Assembly: GCF_014171475.1 (NCBI RefSeq)
Contig: NZ_CP048817.1
Span: 3,162,001-3,226,000 of the forward strand
DNA: 64,000 nt
From: Sphingomonas sp. So64.6b
GTDB lineage: Bacteria; Pseudomonadota; Alphaproteobacteria; Sphingomonadales; Sphingomonadaceae
Direction of reading: 5' to 3'
Below are positions 43,499-53,892 of the stretch, one piece after another. Numbering within the stretch: position 1 is the stretch's first letter; each line of letters starts with the position of its first letter. A program made the position numbers and the translations under genes. The notes below the pieces were generated by a model that did not search any database, was not told the DNA's origin, and saw only the letters and a list, made by a program, of their open reading frames with translations.

Positions 43499-44353
43499 CT
43501 AACCCCGGAAAGCATCGCCCGCCCGGGTAAAGCGATAGCTCGCCTGTTCGAACCCCAGTTTGCGGAAAAATGCGTGCGCGTTGCGGATCGCGATATCGCT
43601 CACCGCCTCGACCAGCGCGCAGCCCTGCTTGGTCAGCGCGGCCTGTGCGGCATCGACCAACAGTCGCCCGACGCCCTGCCGCTGCTCGTTCCGGGAAACG
43701 AGGATGAGCGAGAGGCGGCCAATCCTGCCCGATTGGAGCGTCGTGAAGGCGGACCCGACGACCACGCCGATCACCCCGTCACGATCGGCGACCAGGATCA
43801 CCGCTTTGGCCCGTAGCGCCTCGGTGATCCGCGCGCCGATAACCTCACTGTCGTCCGCGCCACCGATCAGAGCTGCGATCGCATCGGCATCGTTCTTTGT
43901 CGCCTTGCGGATCGCCAGCGTGGGTTCGGGCGATGGTGGAGGCGGGGCAGCAGGTGCTGGCTCGGGCTTTTCCCTCGGCTCTGGTGTGGCGGGAGCCGTA
44001 CGCCTTCCCGCCCGGCGCGGCCGGATGGCGGGCTCGGGCTGGGGTATGGTTTCCGCTTCGGGCTTCGACGCAGGCTTCCGCGCGATCGGCCGGGCCGGTG
44101 TGGCATCGACCGACGCCCCCCATGCCGAAAGCTCCCCCTTACGCAGGAACGCGGCAATCTCCTCGCCCGTCGCGGTCAACCCTTTCGCACCAAAGCCGAG
44201 GACCTGCTTGCCTGCCGAATCGCTCAGGCCGTAACGCCCATAATCGCCCACACCCGGCTTGCGCCGTCGCGACTTGACCAGCTTGAAGCCGCGATGCCGC
44301 GCCATCTCGCGCAGCGTCTCGTCCTCTTCCTTCGCTCGATCCGGATCGGCCAT
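43499..44353 (-). CDS. GNAT acetyltransferase with N-terminal extension
   Basis: 284 aa. Residues ~1-75 form a small basic domain (MARHRGFKLVKSRRRKPGVGDYGRYGLSD ... VLGFGAKGLTATGEEIAAFLRKG). A Pro/Ala/Glu-rich linker of ~55 residues follows (PARPIARKPASKPEAETIPQPEP ... APPPPSPEP). The C-terminal ~140 residues are a GNAT fold: LAIRKATKNDADAIAALI, IGVVVGSAFTTLQSG, IGRLSLILVSRNEQRQGVGRLLVDAAQAALTKQGCALVEAVSDIAIRNAHAFFRKLGFEQASYRF with the acetyl-CoA pyrophosphate loop RQGVGRLL. Substrate unknown. The N-terminal part could bind nucleic acid. Confidence 0.82.
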   Translation of the reverse strand: MADPDRAKEEDETLREMARHRGFKLVKSRRRKPGVGDYGRYGLSDSAGKQVLGFGAKGLTATGEEIAAFLRKGELSAWGASVDATPARPIARKPASKPEAETIPQPEPAIRPRRAGRRTAPATPEPREKPEPAPAAPPPPSPEPTLAIRKATKNDADAIAALIGGADDSEVIGARITEALRAKAVILVADRDGVIGVVVGSAFTTLQSGRIGRLSLILVSRNEQRQGVGRLLVDAAQAALTKQGCALVEAVSDIAIRNAHAFFRKLGFEQASYRFTRAGDAFRG

Positions 44354-44531
44354 CCCGCAGCAACCGATCAGGGTGGATATAGTTCAGCCGTCGCCCCCCG
44401 GTGTACCGGCTCGCCGGCACACCGGCCCCGTGCGAGGTCGAATTATCTGGCGCGAGACGATTTCTCGCGCCCATTCGCCATCGGCCTGCGTTAAGGTGCC
44501 TTGCCCCGATCCCGGACGGCGGAGTCCCGAC

Positions 44532-44999
44532 ATGCCCGATCCCTTTTCGTCCTGGCTTCGCTTGACCTCGATCTGGGCCGACACGTCGCGCACCGGCCTG
44601 CGCGCGATGGAGACGCTCGCCGCTTCCAATAGCGTCGTGGAGCGTCGCACCGGCATGATCGACACGGCGATGCGCAATCCGCTGGCCGGCGACTATGCCG
44701 AATTCTCCCGCATGGTTCCGGAAAAGGTCGACGCCTTTTCGAAATCGGGCCTGGCGATGGCCAATGAATTCTGGTCGATGCAGACCGCGTTGCTGACCGA
44801 GGTGCAGGCTTTTTGGGGCATGGCGCTGCGCGGCCGCGCGCCGACCCTGGCCGAGATGAGCAGTGCCGGCTGGCGCGCGACCAACTATGCGCTGAGCACC
44901 GCGGAACGTGGCGCAAACCTCGGCGCGCTCGGCCTTGCGCCGATCCATCAACAGGCGACCGCCAATGCGCGCCGGCTCAAGCGGAAAAAATCGCCCTGA
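44532..44999 (+). CDS. Phasin-like protein
   Basis: 155 aa from the ATG at 44532 (GGCGGAG upstream). A mostly helical, amphipathic protein: WLRLTSIWADTSRTGLRAMETLAASNSVVERRTGMIDTAMRNPLAGDYAEFSRMVPEKVDAFSKSGLAMANEFWSMQTALLTEVQAFWGMALRGRAPTLAEM, ending ARRLKRKKSP. The length, the pattern of Met-rich amphipathic helices and the polar ends fit phasins, which coat polyhydroxyalkanoate granules. No PHA synthase is seen here, so the role is an inference. Confidence 0.6.
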   Translation: MPDPFSSWLRLTSIWADTSRTGLRAMETLAASNSVVERRTGMIDTAMRNPLAGDYAEFSRMVPEKVDAFSKSGLAMANEFWSMQTALLTEVQAFWGMALRGRAPTLAEMSSAGWRATNYALSTAERGANLGALGLAPIHQQATANARRLKRKKSP

Positions 45000-45098
45000 T
45001 CGCCAAATTCTGCCTGATCGAAAGCAAGTTGGTTTGAAAATGCGGACCTAAGGATGCGCCTTGGTGGTTGACCGGGCAAATCCAAAGGGAGCTGCACC

Positions 45099-47197
<2,099 letters not shown>

Positions 47198-47198
<1 letters not shown>

Positions 47199-47476
47199 TG
47201 GTCGATCCGGCAGAGGAGCTGCGGCAACGAATGGAAGCCGCCGCCGCAGCTCTCGACTTCGAGGAAGCACGCCGCCTGCGCGACAAGCTCAATCTACTGC
47301 GCGGCGGCGCTTTGCTGGATGATGTGTCGGACATCGACACATCGGGTATCGCGCGCCAGCAACCCGGCGCGATGGGCCTCGGCACCAGTCAACAGCGCAT
47401 GACCCCGCCGCCCGGCTGGACGCCGCCGAAAAAGCCCGACCCGATGACGCGAAATACGCGGCGCAAACGGCCCTGA
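47198..47476 (+). CDS. UvrB/UvrC motif-containing protein
   Basis: 92 aa from the ATG at 47198, overlapping the catalase stop (TGATG). The N-terminal MVDPAEELRQRMEAAAAALDFEEARRLRDKLNLLRGG is the UVR helical hairpin that lets UvrB bind UvrC. The C-terminal half is short and Pro/Lys-rich (MTPPPGWTPPKKPDPMTRNTRRKRP). No UvrC/UvrB catalytic parts. It is a stand-alone adaptor, probably co-expressed with the catalase, possibly part of the DNA-damage or stress response. Confidence 0.82.
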
Positions 47477-47589
47477 CCTCACTTGTTTCAAGTCGACTAA
47501 ACACAGCAAAAAACACGAAGGTTTTCGTGCATCCAAATCGGCGATTGTGTGTTCTGCGCCTCGGTAATCACACCGGCGGGAGAGGGAAC

Positions 47590-47685
47590 ATGTCCGACGA
47601 CACGACCCAAAGCTCACCGCAATATGCCTCTCGCATCGCGATGAGTGACGATTACGAGGTCCACCGGGGCAACCGACGCGTCTGA
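47590..47685 (+). CDS. Very small DUF3606-like fragment or peptide
   Basis: 31 codons: MSDDTTQSSPQYASRIAMSDDYEVHRGNRRV. The pattern RI-M--DYEV resembles the start of DUF3606 proteins (RINVxxDYEV-YW), but the tail that follows in the family is missing. A GGGAGAGGGAAC stretch upstream of the ATG makes translation likely. It may be a truncated stress-protein gene. Confidence 0.4.
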   Translation: MSDDTTQSSPQYASRIAMSDDYEVHRGNRRV

Positions 47686-47755
47686 CGTTTCGGGTTGGGG
47701 AGCACAGCCACCGGATCTTATCTTTACCGATTGATCATCGAACAGGGGAGCCGAC

Positions 47756-47944
47756 ATGACGAAAATCACCGACCGCGCACCCGTTGATCGCGTCTATCAC
47801 CGCCGCCGTGCCGGTGAAGCGCAATCGATGGCCGATGCGGCAACAGAACCCAATATCCGCCGCGTGCATCAAATGATGGCGGACATGCACAATGATCGCG
47901 CATTGTCGGACGAAGCTCCCGGCCTGAAGCGGGTTCGCGAATGA
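47756..47944 (+). CDS. Small hydrophilic protein
   Basis: 62 aa (MTKITDRAPVDRVYHRRRAGEAQSMADAATEPNIRRVHQMMADMHNDRALSDEAPGLKRVRE), with AGGGGAG 6 nt before the ATG. Polar and helical, with many Arg/His/Met residues. It lacks an identified family. In this place it may belong to the same stress-protein neighbourhood as the preceding genes. Confidence 0.55.
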   Translation: MTKITDRAPVDRVYHRRRAGEAQSMADAATEPNIRRVHQMMADMHNDRALSDEAPGLKRVRE

Positions 47945-48059
47945 GCGATGCCGCCATATTGGTTCCGGCCGGCGCATTGCACCTGCTCGCAACCTCTGGA
48001 CTAATCGTTCGGCAAGTGATCCATATGCGCATGGCCTTGATCCGCGCCGACATGTGACG

Positions 48060-50363
48060 ATGGACCCGCTGTCGGAAAGCGCATCGGGCGCCAGCGAATT
48101 CAACCTCATCGCCGATTCCGCGCCAGTGCCGATGTGGGTGACGCGGCTCGATCGGCGGCGCAGCTTCGTCAATCGCGCCTATGTCGATTTCCTCGGCGTT
48201 TCCTATGCCGAAGCGGTGGATTTCGACTGGCGCCTGATCCTCCATCCCGACGATCAACAGCGCATCGTCGCCGAATCGATCGCCGGCGAGGCATCGCTCA
48301 AGACCTTCACACTCGATGCGCGCTATCGGCGTTGCGACGGCGAATGGCGCTGGCTCCATTCGGTGTCGCAACCGCGCTACGACGCGAACGGCGCACAGAT
48401 CGGGTTCATCGGCGTCGCGCATGACATCACTCAGGCCAAGCAAGCCGAACAGGCGCTGCGTCAGCGCGAACGGCAATTGTCCGCGCTGATCGACCAGACC
48501 AGCGCCGGCTTCGCCCAGGTCGGACTCGACGGCATCTTCACCCTGGTCAACGACAAATTCTGCGCGATCGTCGGCCGCACCCGCGACGAATTGCTTCGCC
48601 TGACCATGCAACAGATCACCCACCCCGACGATCTGCCCGCCAATATACCGATGTTCGAAAAGGCCGTGCGCGACGGCACGCCCTATACTCATGAAAAGCG
48701 CTATTTCCGGCCTGACGGATCGATCGTGTGGGTCAATAATTCGGTGACGGTGGTGCGCATGCCCGACGGCACCCCGTTCGGCGTGCTGGCGGTGACGATC
48801 GACGTGACCGACCGGCGCGACGCTCGTGATGCGCTCACCGCGCTCAACCAGCGGCTCGAACAGGAAGTCGCCGTCCGCACCGCCGAGCGCGACGGCATGT
48901 GGCGGCTGAGCCGCGACCTGTTCCTGGTGATCGGACGGCATCGCCGCATCATCGCGGTAAACCCCGCGGTCGATGCGCTGGGCTATCGGCCGGACGAAGT
49001 CGAAGGCCTGCGCATCGACGCCTTCATTCACCCCGAAGATCTGGCCGGGATCGGGCGCGCGATCCGTGCCGCCGCCGCCGCGCCGGTTGGCGATTTCCTC
49101 GCCCGGCTGCGCGCGAAGGACGGGTCATGGCGGCATTTCGCCTGGAGCGCGGCCCCCGGCGAGGGCGAGGCGTTCGTCATCGGCCGCGACGTGACGGTGG
49201 AGACGCAACGCCGCGATGAACTCGAACTGGCGCAGGAGGCGTTGCGTCAGGCGCAAAAGGTCGAGGCGCTCGGCCAGCTCACCGGCGGCGTGGCGCATGA
49301 TTTCAACAATCTGCTCACCCCGATCATCGGCAGCCTCGACCTGCTGCAGCGGAGGAATGGCCGTGGTGAGGTTGGGGGCGAGCGCGACGAACGCGAACAG
49401 CGCCTGTTGCGCGGCGCGCTCGACGCCGCCGAACGCGCCCGCACCCTGGTTCAGCGCCTGCTCGCCTTTGCCCGCCGCCAGCCGCTTCAGCCCGGACCGA
49501 TCGACGTCGCCGCGCTGATCGGCGGCATGGCCGGGCTGATCGGAAGCACCGCCGGGTCGCATATCCGGGTGGTGACCGACCTGCCGCCGGACCTGCCGCC
49601 GGCGCTGGCCGATGCCAACCAGCTGGAAATGGCGATTCTCAACCTGAGCGTGAATTCACGCGACGCGATGCCCGATGGCGGCACGCTGACTCTGTCCGCC
49701 CGCGCACGCACCGTCACCGAGGACGACCGTACGGGCCTGCCGCCCGGCGACTATATCTCGATCTCCGTCTCGGACACCGGGACGGGCATGGACGAAGCGG
49801 TCATGGCCCGCGCGATCGAGCCGTTCTTTTCGACCAAAGGCATCGGCAAGGGCACCGGGCTCGGCCTGTCGATGGTCCACGGCCTGGCCTCGCAGCTTGG
49901 CGGCACCATGTTGCTGACCAGTGAGCCTGGCCAGGGCACGACCGTCGAACTCGTGCTGCGCACCGCCGAACCGCGCGTCGAACGTCGCGCCGCGGCCCGG
50001 CTCGGCCAGGACATGCCGCATGCCGCCGGTCAGGTGCTGTTGGTTGACGACGAAGCCGGTGTACGTCACGCGACCGCCGAGATGCTCAACACATTGGGAC
50101 TGTCCGTGGTGGAAGCCGAGTCCGCCTGCGAGGCGTTGACCCTGCTCGCGACATCGCGCCCCGACTATATCGTCACCGACCACCTTATGCCCGACATGAC
50201 CGGCGCCGAACTCGCCGGTGCAGCGCGCACCTTATATCCCGGCATCCGGATCCTGCTGATCTCTGGCTATGCCGATCTCGAAGGCATCCCGCCCGACCTC
50301 CACCGCCTGTCCAAGCCGTTCCGGCTCGACGAGCTGGCAGCCAGCATGGCGGCGCTGCACTAA
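48060..50363 (+). CDS. Hybrid sensor histidine kinase with three PAS domains and a receiver
   Basis: 767 aa from the ATG at 48060 (a GTG at 48054 gives two more residues; no strong ribosome site for either). Three PAS modules follow: FNLIADSAPVPMWVTRLDRRRSFVNRAYVDFLGVSYAEAVDF; SALIDQTSAGFAQVGLDGIFTLVNDKFCAIVGRTRDELL; LSRDLFLVIGRHRRIIAVNPAVDALGYRPDEV. Then a HisKA-type dimer domain with GGVAHDFNNLLTPIIGSLDLL (His near residue 413), an ATPase (NLSVNSRDAMPDGGTL, DTGTGMDEAV, FSTKGIGKGTGLGLSMVHGLASQLGG) and a C-terminal receiver (VLLVDDEAGVRHATAEMLNTLG, YIVTDHLMPDMTG, LLISGYADLEG, LSKPFRLDEL). No transmembrane helix, so it is a cytosolic sensor. Confidence 0.9.
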   Translation: MDPLSESASGASEFNLIADSAPVPMWVTRLDRRRSFVNRAYVDFLGVSYAEAVDFDWRLILHPDDQQRIVAESIAGEASLKTFTLDARYRRCDGEWRWLHSVSQPRYDANGAQIGFIGVAHDITQAKQAEQALRQRERQLSALIDQTSAGFAQVGLDGIFTLVNDKFCAIVGRTRDELLRLTMQQITHPDDLPANIPMFEKAVRDGTPYTHEKRYFRPDGSIVWVNNSVTVVRMPDGTPFGVLAVTIDVTDRRDARDALTALNQRLEQEVAVRTAERDGMWRLSRDLFLVIGRHRRIIAVNPAVDALGYRPDEVEGLRIDAFIHPEDLAGIGRAIRAAAAAPVGDFLARLRAKDGSWRHFAWSAAPGEGEAFVIGRDVTVETQRRDELELAQEALRQAQKVEALGQLTGGVAHDFNNLLTPIIGSLDLLQRRNGRGEVGGERDEREQRLLRGALDAAERARTLVQRLLAFARRQPLQPGPIDVAALIGGMAGLIGSTAGSHIRVVTDLPPDLPPALADANQLEMAILNLSVNSRDAMPDGGTLTLSARARTVTEDDRTGLPPGDYISISVSDTGTGMDEAVMARAIEPFFSTKGIGKGTGLGLSMVHGLASQLGGTMLLTSEPGQGTTVELVLRTAEPRVERRAAARLGQDMPHAAGQVLLVDDEAGVRHATAEMLNTLGLSVVEAESACEALTLLATSRPDYIVTDHLMPDMTGAELAGAARTLYPGIRILLISGYADLEGIPPDLHRLSKPFRLDELAASMAALH

Positions 50364-50375
50364 AACTTTCTCACT

Positions 50376-50461
50376 CCCCTTCCTGCAAGGGAGGGGAGTA
50401 GAAGGCTTCATGCGATCGAATTGCGGCAGCCGCAAACCCCCTCTCCCATTTGGGAGAGGGG
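50376..50461. repeat. Two palindromic repeats between convergent genes
   Basis: CCCCTTCC-TGCAA-GGGAGGGG (50376-50396, one mismatch) and CCCCTCTCCCA-TT-TGGGAGAGGGG (50438-50461, perfect 11-bp arms) lie between the ends of the hybrid kinase and the ohr remnant. The first has the same type as those at 15620-15762. Likely act as bidirectional terminators. Confidence 0.7.
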
Positions 50462-50470
50462 CTAGCGAGA

Positions 50471-50890
50471 TCAGATCAATACGGTCTCGACATTGATATT
50501 GCCATGAACGGCCTTCGAATAGGGGCAAATATTGTGCGCCAGAGCGATCAGTTCCTCGGCGACATCGGTGTCGATGCCGGGGATGCTGACGTTGAGGCGG
50601 GCACCGAGGAAATAGCCGCCCTGACCGAGATTCAGGTCGATCTCGGCATCGACCGACGGGTGGACGGGGAGCTTCACCTTTTGCTGCGAGGCGGCGACTT
50701 CGATCGCACCGATATAACAGGCCGACCAGGCGGCGCCGAACAGGTTTTCGGCGGCTGGGTGCGGTGCCTTGAACTGGATGTCGAGGAAGCCGTCCTGGCT
50801 TTGAGTGCCGCCGTCGCTGTCCGACGCGACCGGGCTCGATGCGGAATCGTTTACCGTACTGCAGCAGGCGGTCGCGACGCTGCGCGACAA
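50471..50890 (-). pseudogene. ohr: ohr (organic hydroperoxide resistance), 5'-truncated and fused to non-native sequence
   Basis: The frame has 139 codons from the ATG at 50890, but only the part below ~50805 is Ohr-like: SQDGFLDIQF, PAAENLFGAAWSACYIGAIEVAA (active-site Glu and first Cys), NLGQGGYFLGARLNVSIPGIDTDVAEELIALAHNICPYSKAVHGNINV (second Cys). The upstream codons are antisense to what looks like the C-terminal end of a MarR-type gene on the plus strand. The Arg-containing N-terminus of Ohr (GGRxG) is absent. I read this as a deletion fusion of a former divergent ohr-ohrR pair. If translated, the product lacks the catalytic Arg. Confidence 0.6.
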
Positions 50891-50927
50891 TCTGCTGCGC
50901 GCGCCGAACGAGGGCGGAGAGAAATGA
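50805..50927 (+). pseudogene. C-terminal fragment of an OhrR/MarR-type regulator
   Basis: Between a TGA (50802-50804) and TGA (50925-50927) the plus strand reads VPPSLSDATGLDAESFTVLQQAVATLRDNLLRAPNEGGEK. The P-L--ATGLD...L...V.TLRDNL pattern is the terminal helix of MarR/OhrR proteins, whose genes commonly sit divergent from ohr. The N-terminal ~110 residues, including the DNA-binding domain, are missing. Confidence 0.5.
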
Positions 50928-51000
50928 AAGCCACCAGCAGTCGGGAGCTGTGAGAGCGCAGCCCGGCGTGTGCGCCGACCATTATGGTTGGTCTAACCCG

Positions 51001-51387
51001 CTATCGCGCCATCACGCGGGCGTTATCGGGGCCGTGCCCTTCGACCATCAGGCTGAGACTGCGATCACTGATCGGCCGGTCGAACATCACGCCGAAGCGC
51101 TGACCGGCCACCCACATCACGCGCGCCGCGCCCAGATCAATCGTGGCATCCAGTCGACAGGCGGTGCCGGCAGCGGGCGGATTATCCGAATGGACCAGCG
51201 CGCCGGAGGTCGACAGGTTGAGCAAGTGAACGCGGCGCACCCCACCCGCGACGTGCAGCGACGCCGTCTGGAAGGTCTTGAGCCGCCGGGCCTTGCGATC
51301 CACTGCCCCGGTCTTGATCAATCCGGTCTTGATCACCCCGCATTTTTCCTCGGTCTGGTCCACCGCACCGTAACGCCGATCACCCAT
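51001..51387 (-). CDS. PilZ-domain protein
   Basis: 128 aa. RKARRLKTFQTASLHVAGGVRRVHLLNLSTSGALVHSDNPPAAGTACRLDATIDLGAARVMWVAGQRFGVMFDRPIS carries the PilZ fold: the RxxxR segment, the (D/N)xSxxG motif in NLSTSG and the strands that follow. Asn replaces the usual Asp of DxSxxG. Such proteins bind cyclic di-GMP and change motility or cell-surface properties. No cyclase is next to it. Confidence 0.8.
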   Translation of the reverse strand: MGDRRYGAVDQTEEKCGVIKTGLIKTGAVDRKARRLKTFQTASLHVAGGVRRVHLLNLSTSGALVHSDNPPAAGTACRLDATIDLGAARVMWVAGQRFGVMFDRPISDRSLSLMVEGHGPDNARVMAR

Positions 51388-51457
51388 TCTGGCTCCCGCA
51401 ATTGAACGTAAACGCGGCGGTAAGCTTCAAATAATCAGCCAAGGCTATCCGGGCCGC

Positions 51458-52861
51458 TCAACACTCCACGACATTGACCGCCAGCCCGCCCAGGCTGGTT
51501 TCCTTATACTTGGTGCGCATATCCTCGCCGGTCTGGCGCATCGTTTCGATCACCGCGTCGAGCGATACGACATGCGTGCCGTCGCCCTGCAGCGCGAGAT
51601 GCGCGGCGTTGATCGCCTTGATCGCGCCCATCGCATTGCGTTCGATGCACGGGATCTGCACCAGCCCGCCGATCGGGTCGCAGGTCAGGCCAAGATTATG
51701 CTCCATGCCGATCTCGGCGGCATTCTCGACTTGCTCGTTGCTCCCGCCGAGCGCCGCCGCCAGCCCCGCCGCCGCCATCGAACAGGCCACGCCGACTTCG
51801 CCCTGGCAGCCCATCTCGGCCGCCGAGATCGAGGCGCGCTTCTTGTACAGCATGCCGATCGCCGCCGCGGTGATCAGCAGCACGCGCTCGCCCTGCTCGG
51901 TCGGCGCGTCGGTGAAGCGCTGATAATAACGCAGCACCGCCGGGATCACCCCCGCCGCGCCATTGGTCGGCGCGGTGACGACGCGCCCGCCGGCCGCATT
52001 CTCCTCATTCACCGCAAGCGCCCACAGGCTCACCCAGTCGAACACCATCGACGGGTGGACGCGCGGCAATTGTGCGGTCAGCCGGCGGTGAAGCCCGGCC
52101 GCGCGGCGCTTCACCTTGAGCCCGCCGGGCAAAATCCCCTCTTGCGCGCTGCCACGCTCGATCGACGCCGCCATCGCCGCGCGAACCGAATCGAGAAACC
52201 CGTCCAGTTCGGCCGGCGATCGCCACGACGCCTCGTTGGCGATCAGGATATCGGCGATCGACATGCTCCGCGCCTGGCCGATCTCAAGCAGTTCGGCGGC
52301 CGATCCGAAGCCGTAAGGGATGGCGATGTTGAGCAAGGCCGGCGCGGCATCCTCAAGTACGATCACACCGCCGCCGACTGAATACCAGGTCTGGCAGAAC
52401 TCGACCCCGTCCGCACAACGCGCGCGGAAACGCAGCGCGTTGGGATGACGCGGCAGGAATTCGCCCATCTTGAACAACAAATCGCCAGCCTCGTCGAACG
52501 CGATGTCGCGTGTCCCCCCTAGCGCGATCCGCCCGCTCGCCCGGATCCGCGCCACTTCGCTGGTCACCGCATCCGGATCGATCGTGCCCGGATCATGCCC
52601 CGCGAGCCCCAGGATCAACGCATGGTCGGTCGCATGCCCCTTGCCGGTCAGCGCGAGCGAGCCATAGATCTCGACCAGCACGCGCTGCACGTCATGGCCG
52701 GTCGCCTCGCGCGCAAAGGCGAGCGCCGCGCGCATCGGCCCGACGGTGTGCGAGCTCGACGGCCCGATCCCGATCGTGAACATGTCCGTCACGCTGATCG
52801 GCCGGTCGGGTCCGCGCGCGGTCGTATCTGGGCCAGAAAATTCCGGAGACGCCAAAGTCAT
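51458..52861 (-). CDS. sdaA: L-serine ammonia-lyase (iron-sulfur dependent)
   Basis: 467 aa. The small beta subdomain starts about residue 20 ([25 protein letters not shown]). In the catalytic part, [17 protein letters not shown] and [18 protein letters not shown] provide the conserved Cys that hold the 4Fe-4S cluster, and [18 protein letters not shown] and [12 protein letters not shown] are standard family motifs. The enzyme converts L-serine to pyruvate and ammonia. Single-chain SdaA form; nothing suggests a metal block role despite its position. Confidence 0.92.
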   Translation of the reverse strand: MTLASPEFSGPDTTARGPDRPISVTDMFTIGIGPSSSHTVGPMRAALAFAREATGHDVQRVLVEIYGSLALTGKGHATDHALILGLAGHDPGTIDPDAVTSEVARIRASGRIALGGTRDIAFDEAGDLLFKMGEFLPRHPNALRFRARCADGVEFCQTWYSVGGGVIVLEDAAPALLNIAIPYGFGSAAELLEIGQARSMSIADILIANEASWRSPAELDGFLDSVRAAMAASIERGSAQEGILPGGLKVKRRAAGLHRRLTAQLPRVHPSMVFDWVSLWALAVNEENAAGGRVVTAPTNGAAGVIPAVLRYYQRFTDAPTEQGERVLLITAAAIGMLYKKRASISAAEMGCQGEVGVACSMAAAGLAAALGGSNEQVENAAEIGMEHNLGLTCDPIGGLVQIPCIERNAMGAIKAINAAHLALQGDGTHVVSLDAVIETMRQTGEDMRTKYKETSLGGLAVNVVEC

Positions 52862-52947
52862 TCTTCCTGCAAGACGCCGGTCGAACGCCGGCTGTCGAGC
52901 CGCTTTAGCCGTGCCTCACCAATATCGCCACCGGTGCCGACAACACT

Positions 52948-53892
52948 TTACACGACCTGATCAGGCTCGAGCGCGCAGTCACCCTGCGGGTCGGTTTCGA
53001 TCTGCACCGTCGCATGGTCGATCCCGAACCGCTCCTTCAACGCCGCCGCCAGGTTGGTCGTGAAGACATCGCCGGGATAGCCGCCGGGCACCAGCAGATG
53101 GACGGTCAGCGCGGTCTCGGTCGTGCTGATCGGCCAGATATGCAGGTCGTGCAACGACACCACGCCGCCTTGCGCCAACAAAAACGCCTCGACCTCGTCC
53201 GCATCAAGCCCCGGCGGGATCGCCTGCAAGCTCATATTGACCGAGTCGCGCAACAACCCCCAAGTGCTCACCCCGATCACCGCGACGATGATCAGGCTCA
53301 TCACCGGGTCGATCCAGCTCTTGCCGGTCAGGACGATCAACAGCCCGGCAATCACCACGCCGGCCGACACGCCGGCATCGGCCGCCATGTGCAGGAATGC
53401 GCCGCGAATGTTGAGGTCGCCCTTGCGCCCGCGCATAAACATCAGCGCGGTGATCGTGTTGATCACGATACCTACACCGGCGACGATCATCACCGTCATG
53501 CCGGCGACTGGCGCGGGATCGGCGAAGCGCCGCACCGCCTCCGCTGCGATCACTCCGATCGCGACCAGCAACAGCACCGCATTGGCCAGCGCCGCCAGAA
53601 TCGACGATCCACGCAGGCCATAGGTATAGCGTCCACGCGGCCGCTTCCGGCTTAGCGCGGCAGCGCCCCAGGCGAGCAGCAGCCCGGCGACATCGCTGAG
53701 ATTATGTCCGGCATCGGCGATCAGCGCCATCGACTGGGCGACGACGCCATATCCCGCTTCGACTATAACGAAGCCGAGGTTAAGCGCGGTGCCGATCGCG
53801 AAGGCGCGTCCGAAACTGGCCGGCGCATGGGCATGACCGGCATGTCCTGCTCCGGGGCCATGGTCGTGGGAAGCATGATCCTCAGCCATCAT
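52948..53892 (-). CDS. CDF-type heavy-metal cation exporter
   Basis: 314 aa. A His-rich N-terminus (HASHDHGPGAGHAGHAHA) precedes six transmembrane helices. Metal-site residues appear as MALIADAGHNLSDVAG in helix 2 (HxxxD) and AFLHMAADAGVSAG in helix 5 (HxxxD), typical of Zn2+/Cd2+ CDF proteins (the CzcD/ZitB group). The cytosolic C-terminal domain (VSLHDLHIWPISTTETALTVHLLVPGG) is intact. The start overlaps the stop of the CzcA gene by ATGA, so it is the last gene of the czc operon. Confidence 0.9.
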   Translation of the reverse strand: MMAEDHASHDHGPGAGHAGHAHAPASFGRAFAIGTALNLGFVIVEAGYGVVAQSMALIADAGHNLSDVAGLLLAWGAAALSRKRPRGRYTYGLRGSSILAALANAVLLLVAIGVIAAEAVRRFADPAPVAGMTVMIVAGVGIVINTITALMFMRGRKGDLNIRGAFLHMAADAGVSAGVVIAGLLIVLTGKSWIDPVMSLIIVAVIGVSTWGLLRDSVNMSLQAIPPGLDADEVEAFLLAQGGVVSLHDLHIWPISTTETALTVHLLVPGGYPGDVFTTNLAAALKERFGIDHATVQIETDPQGDCALEPDQVV

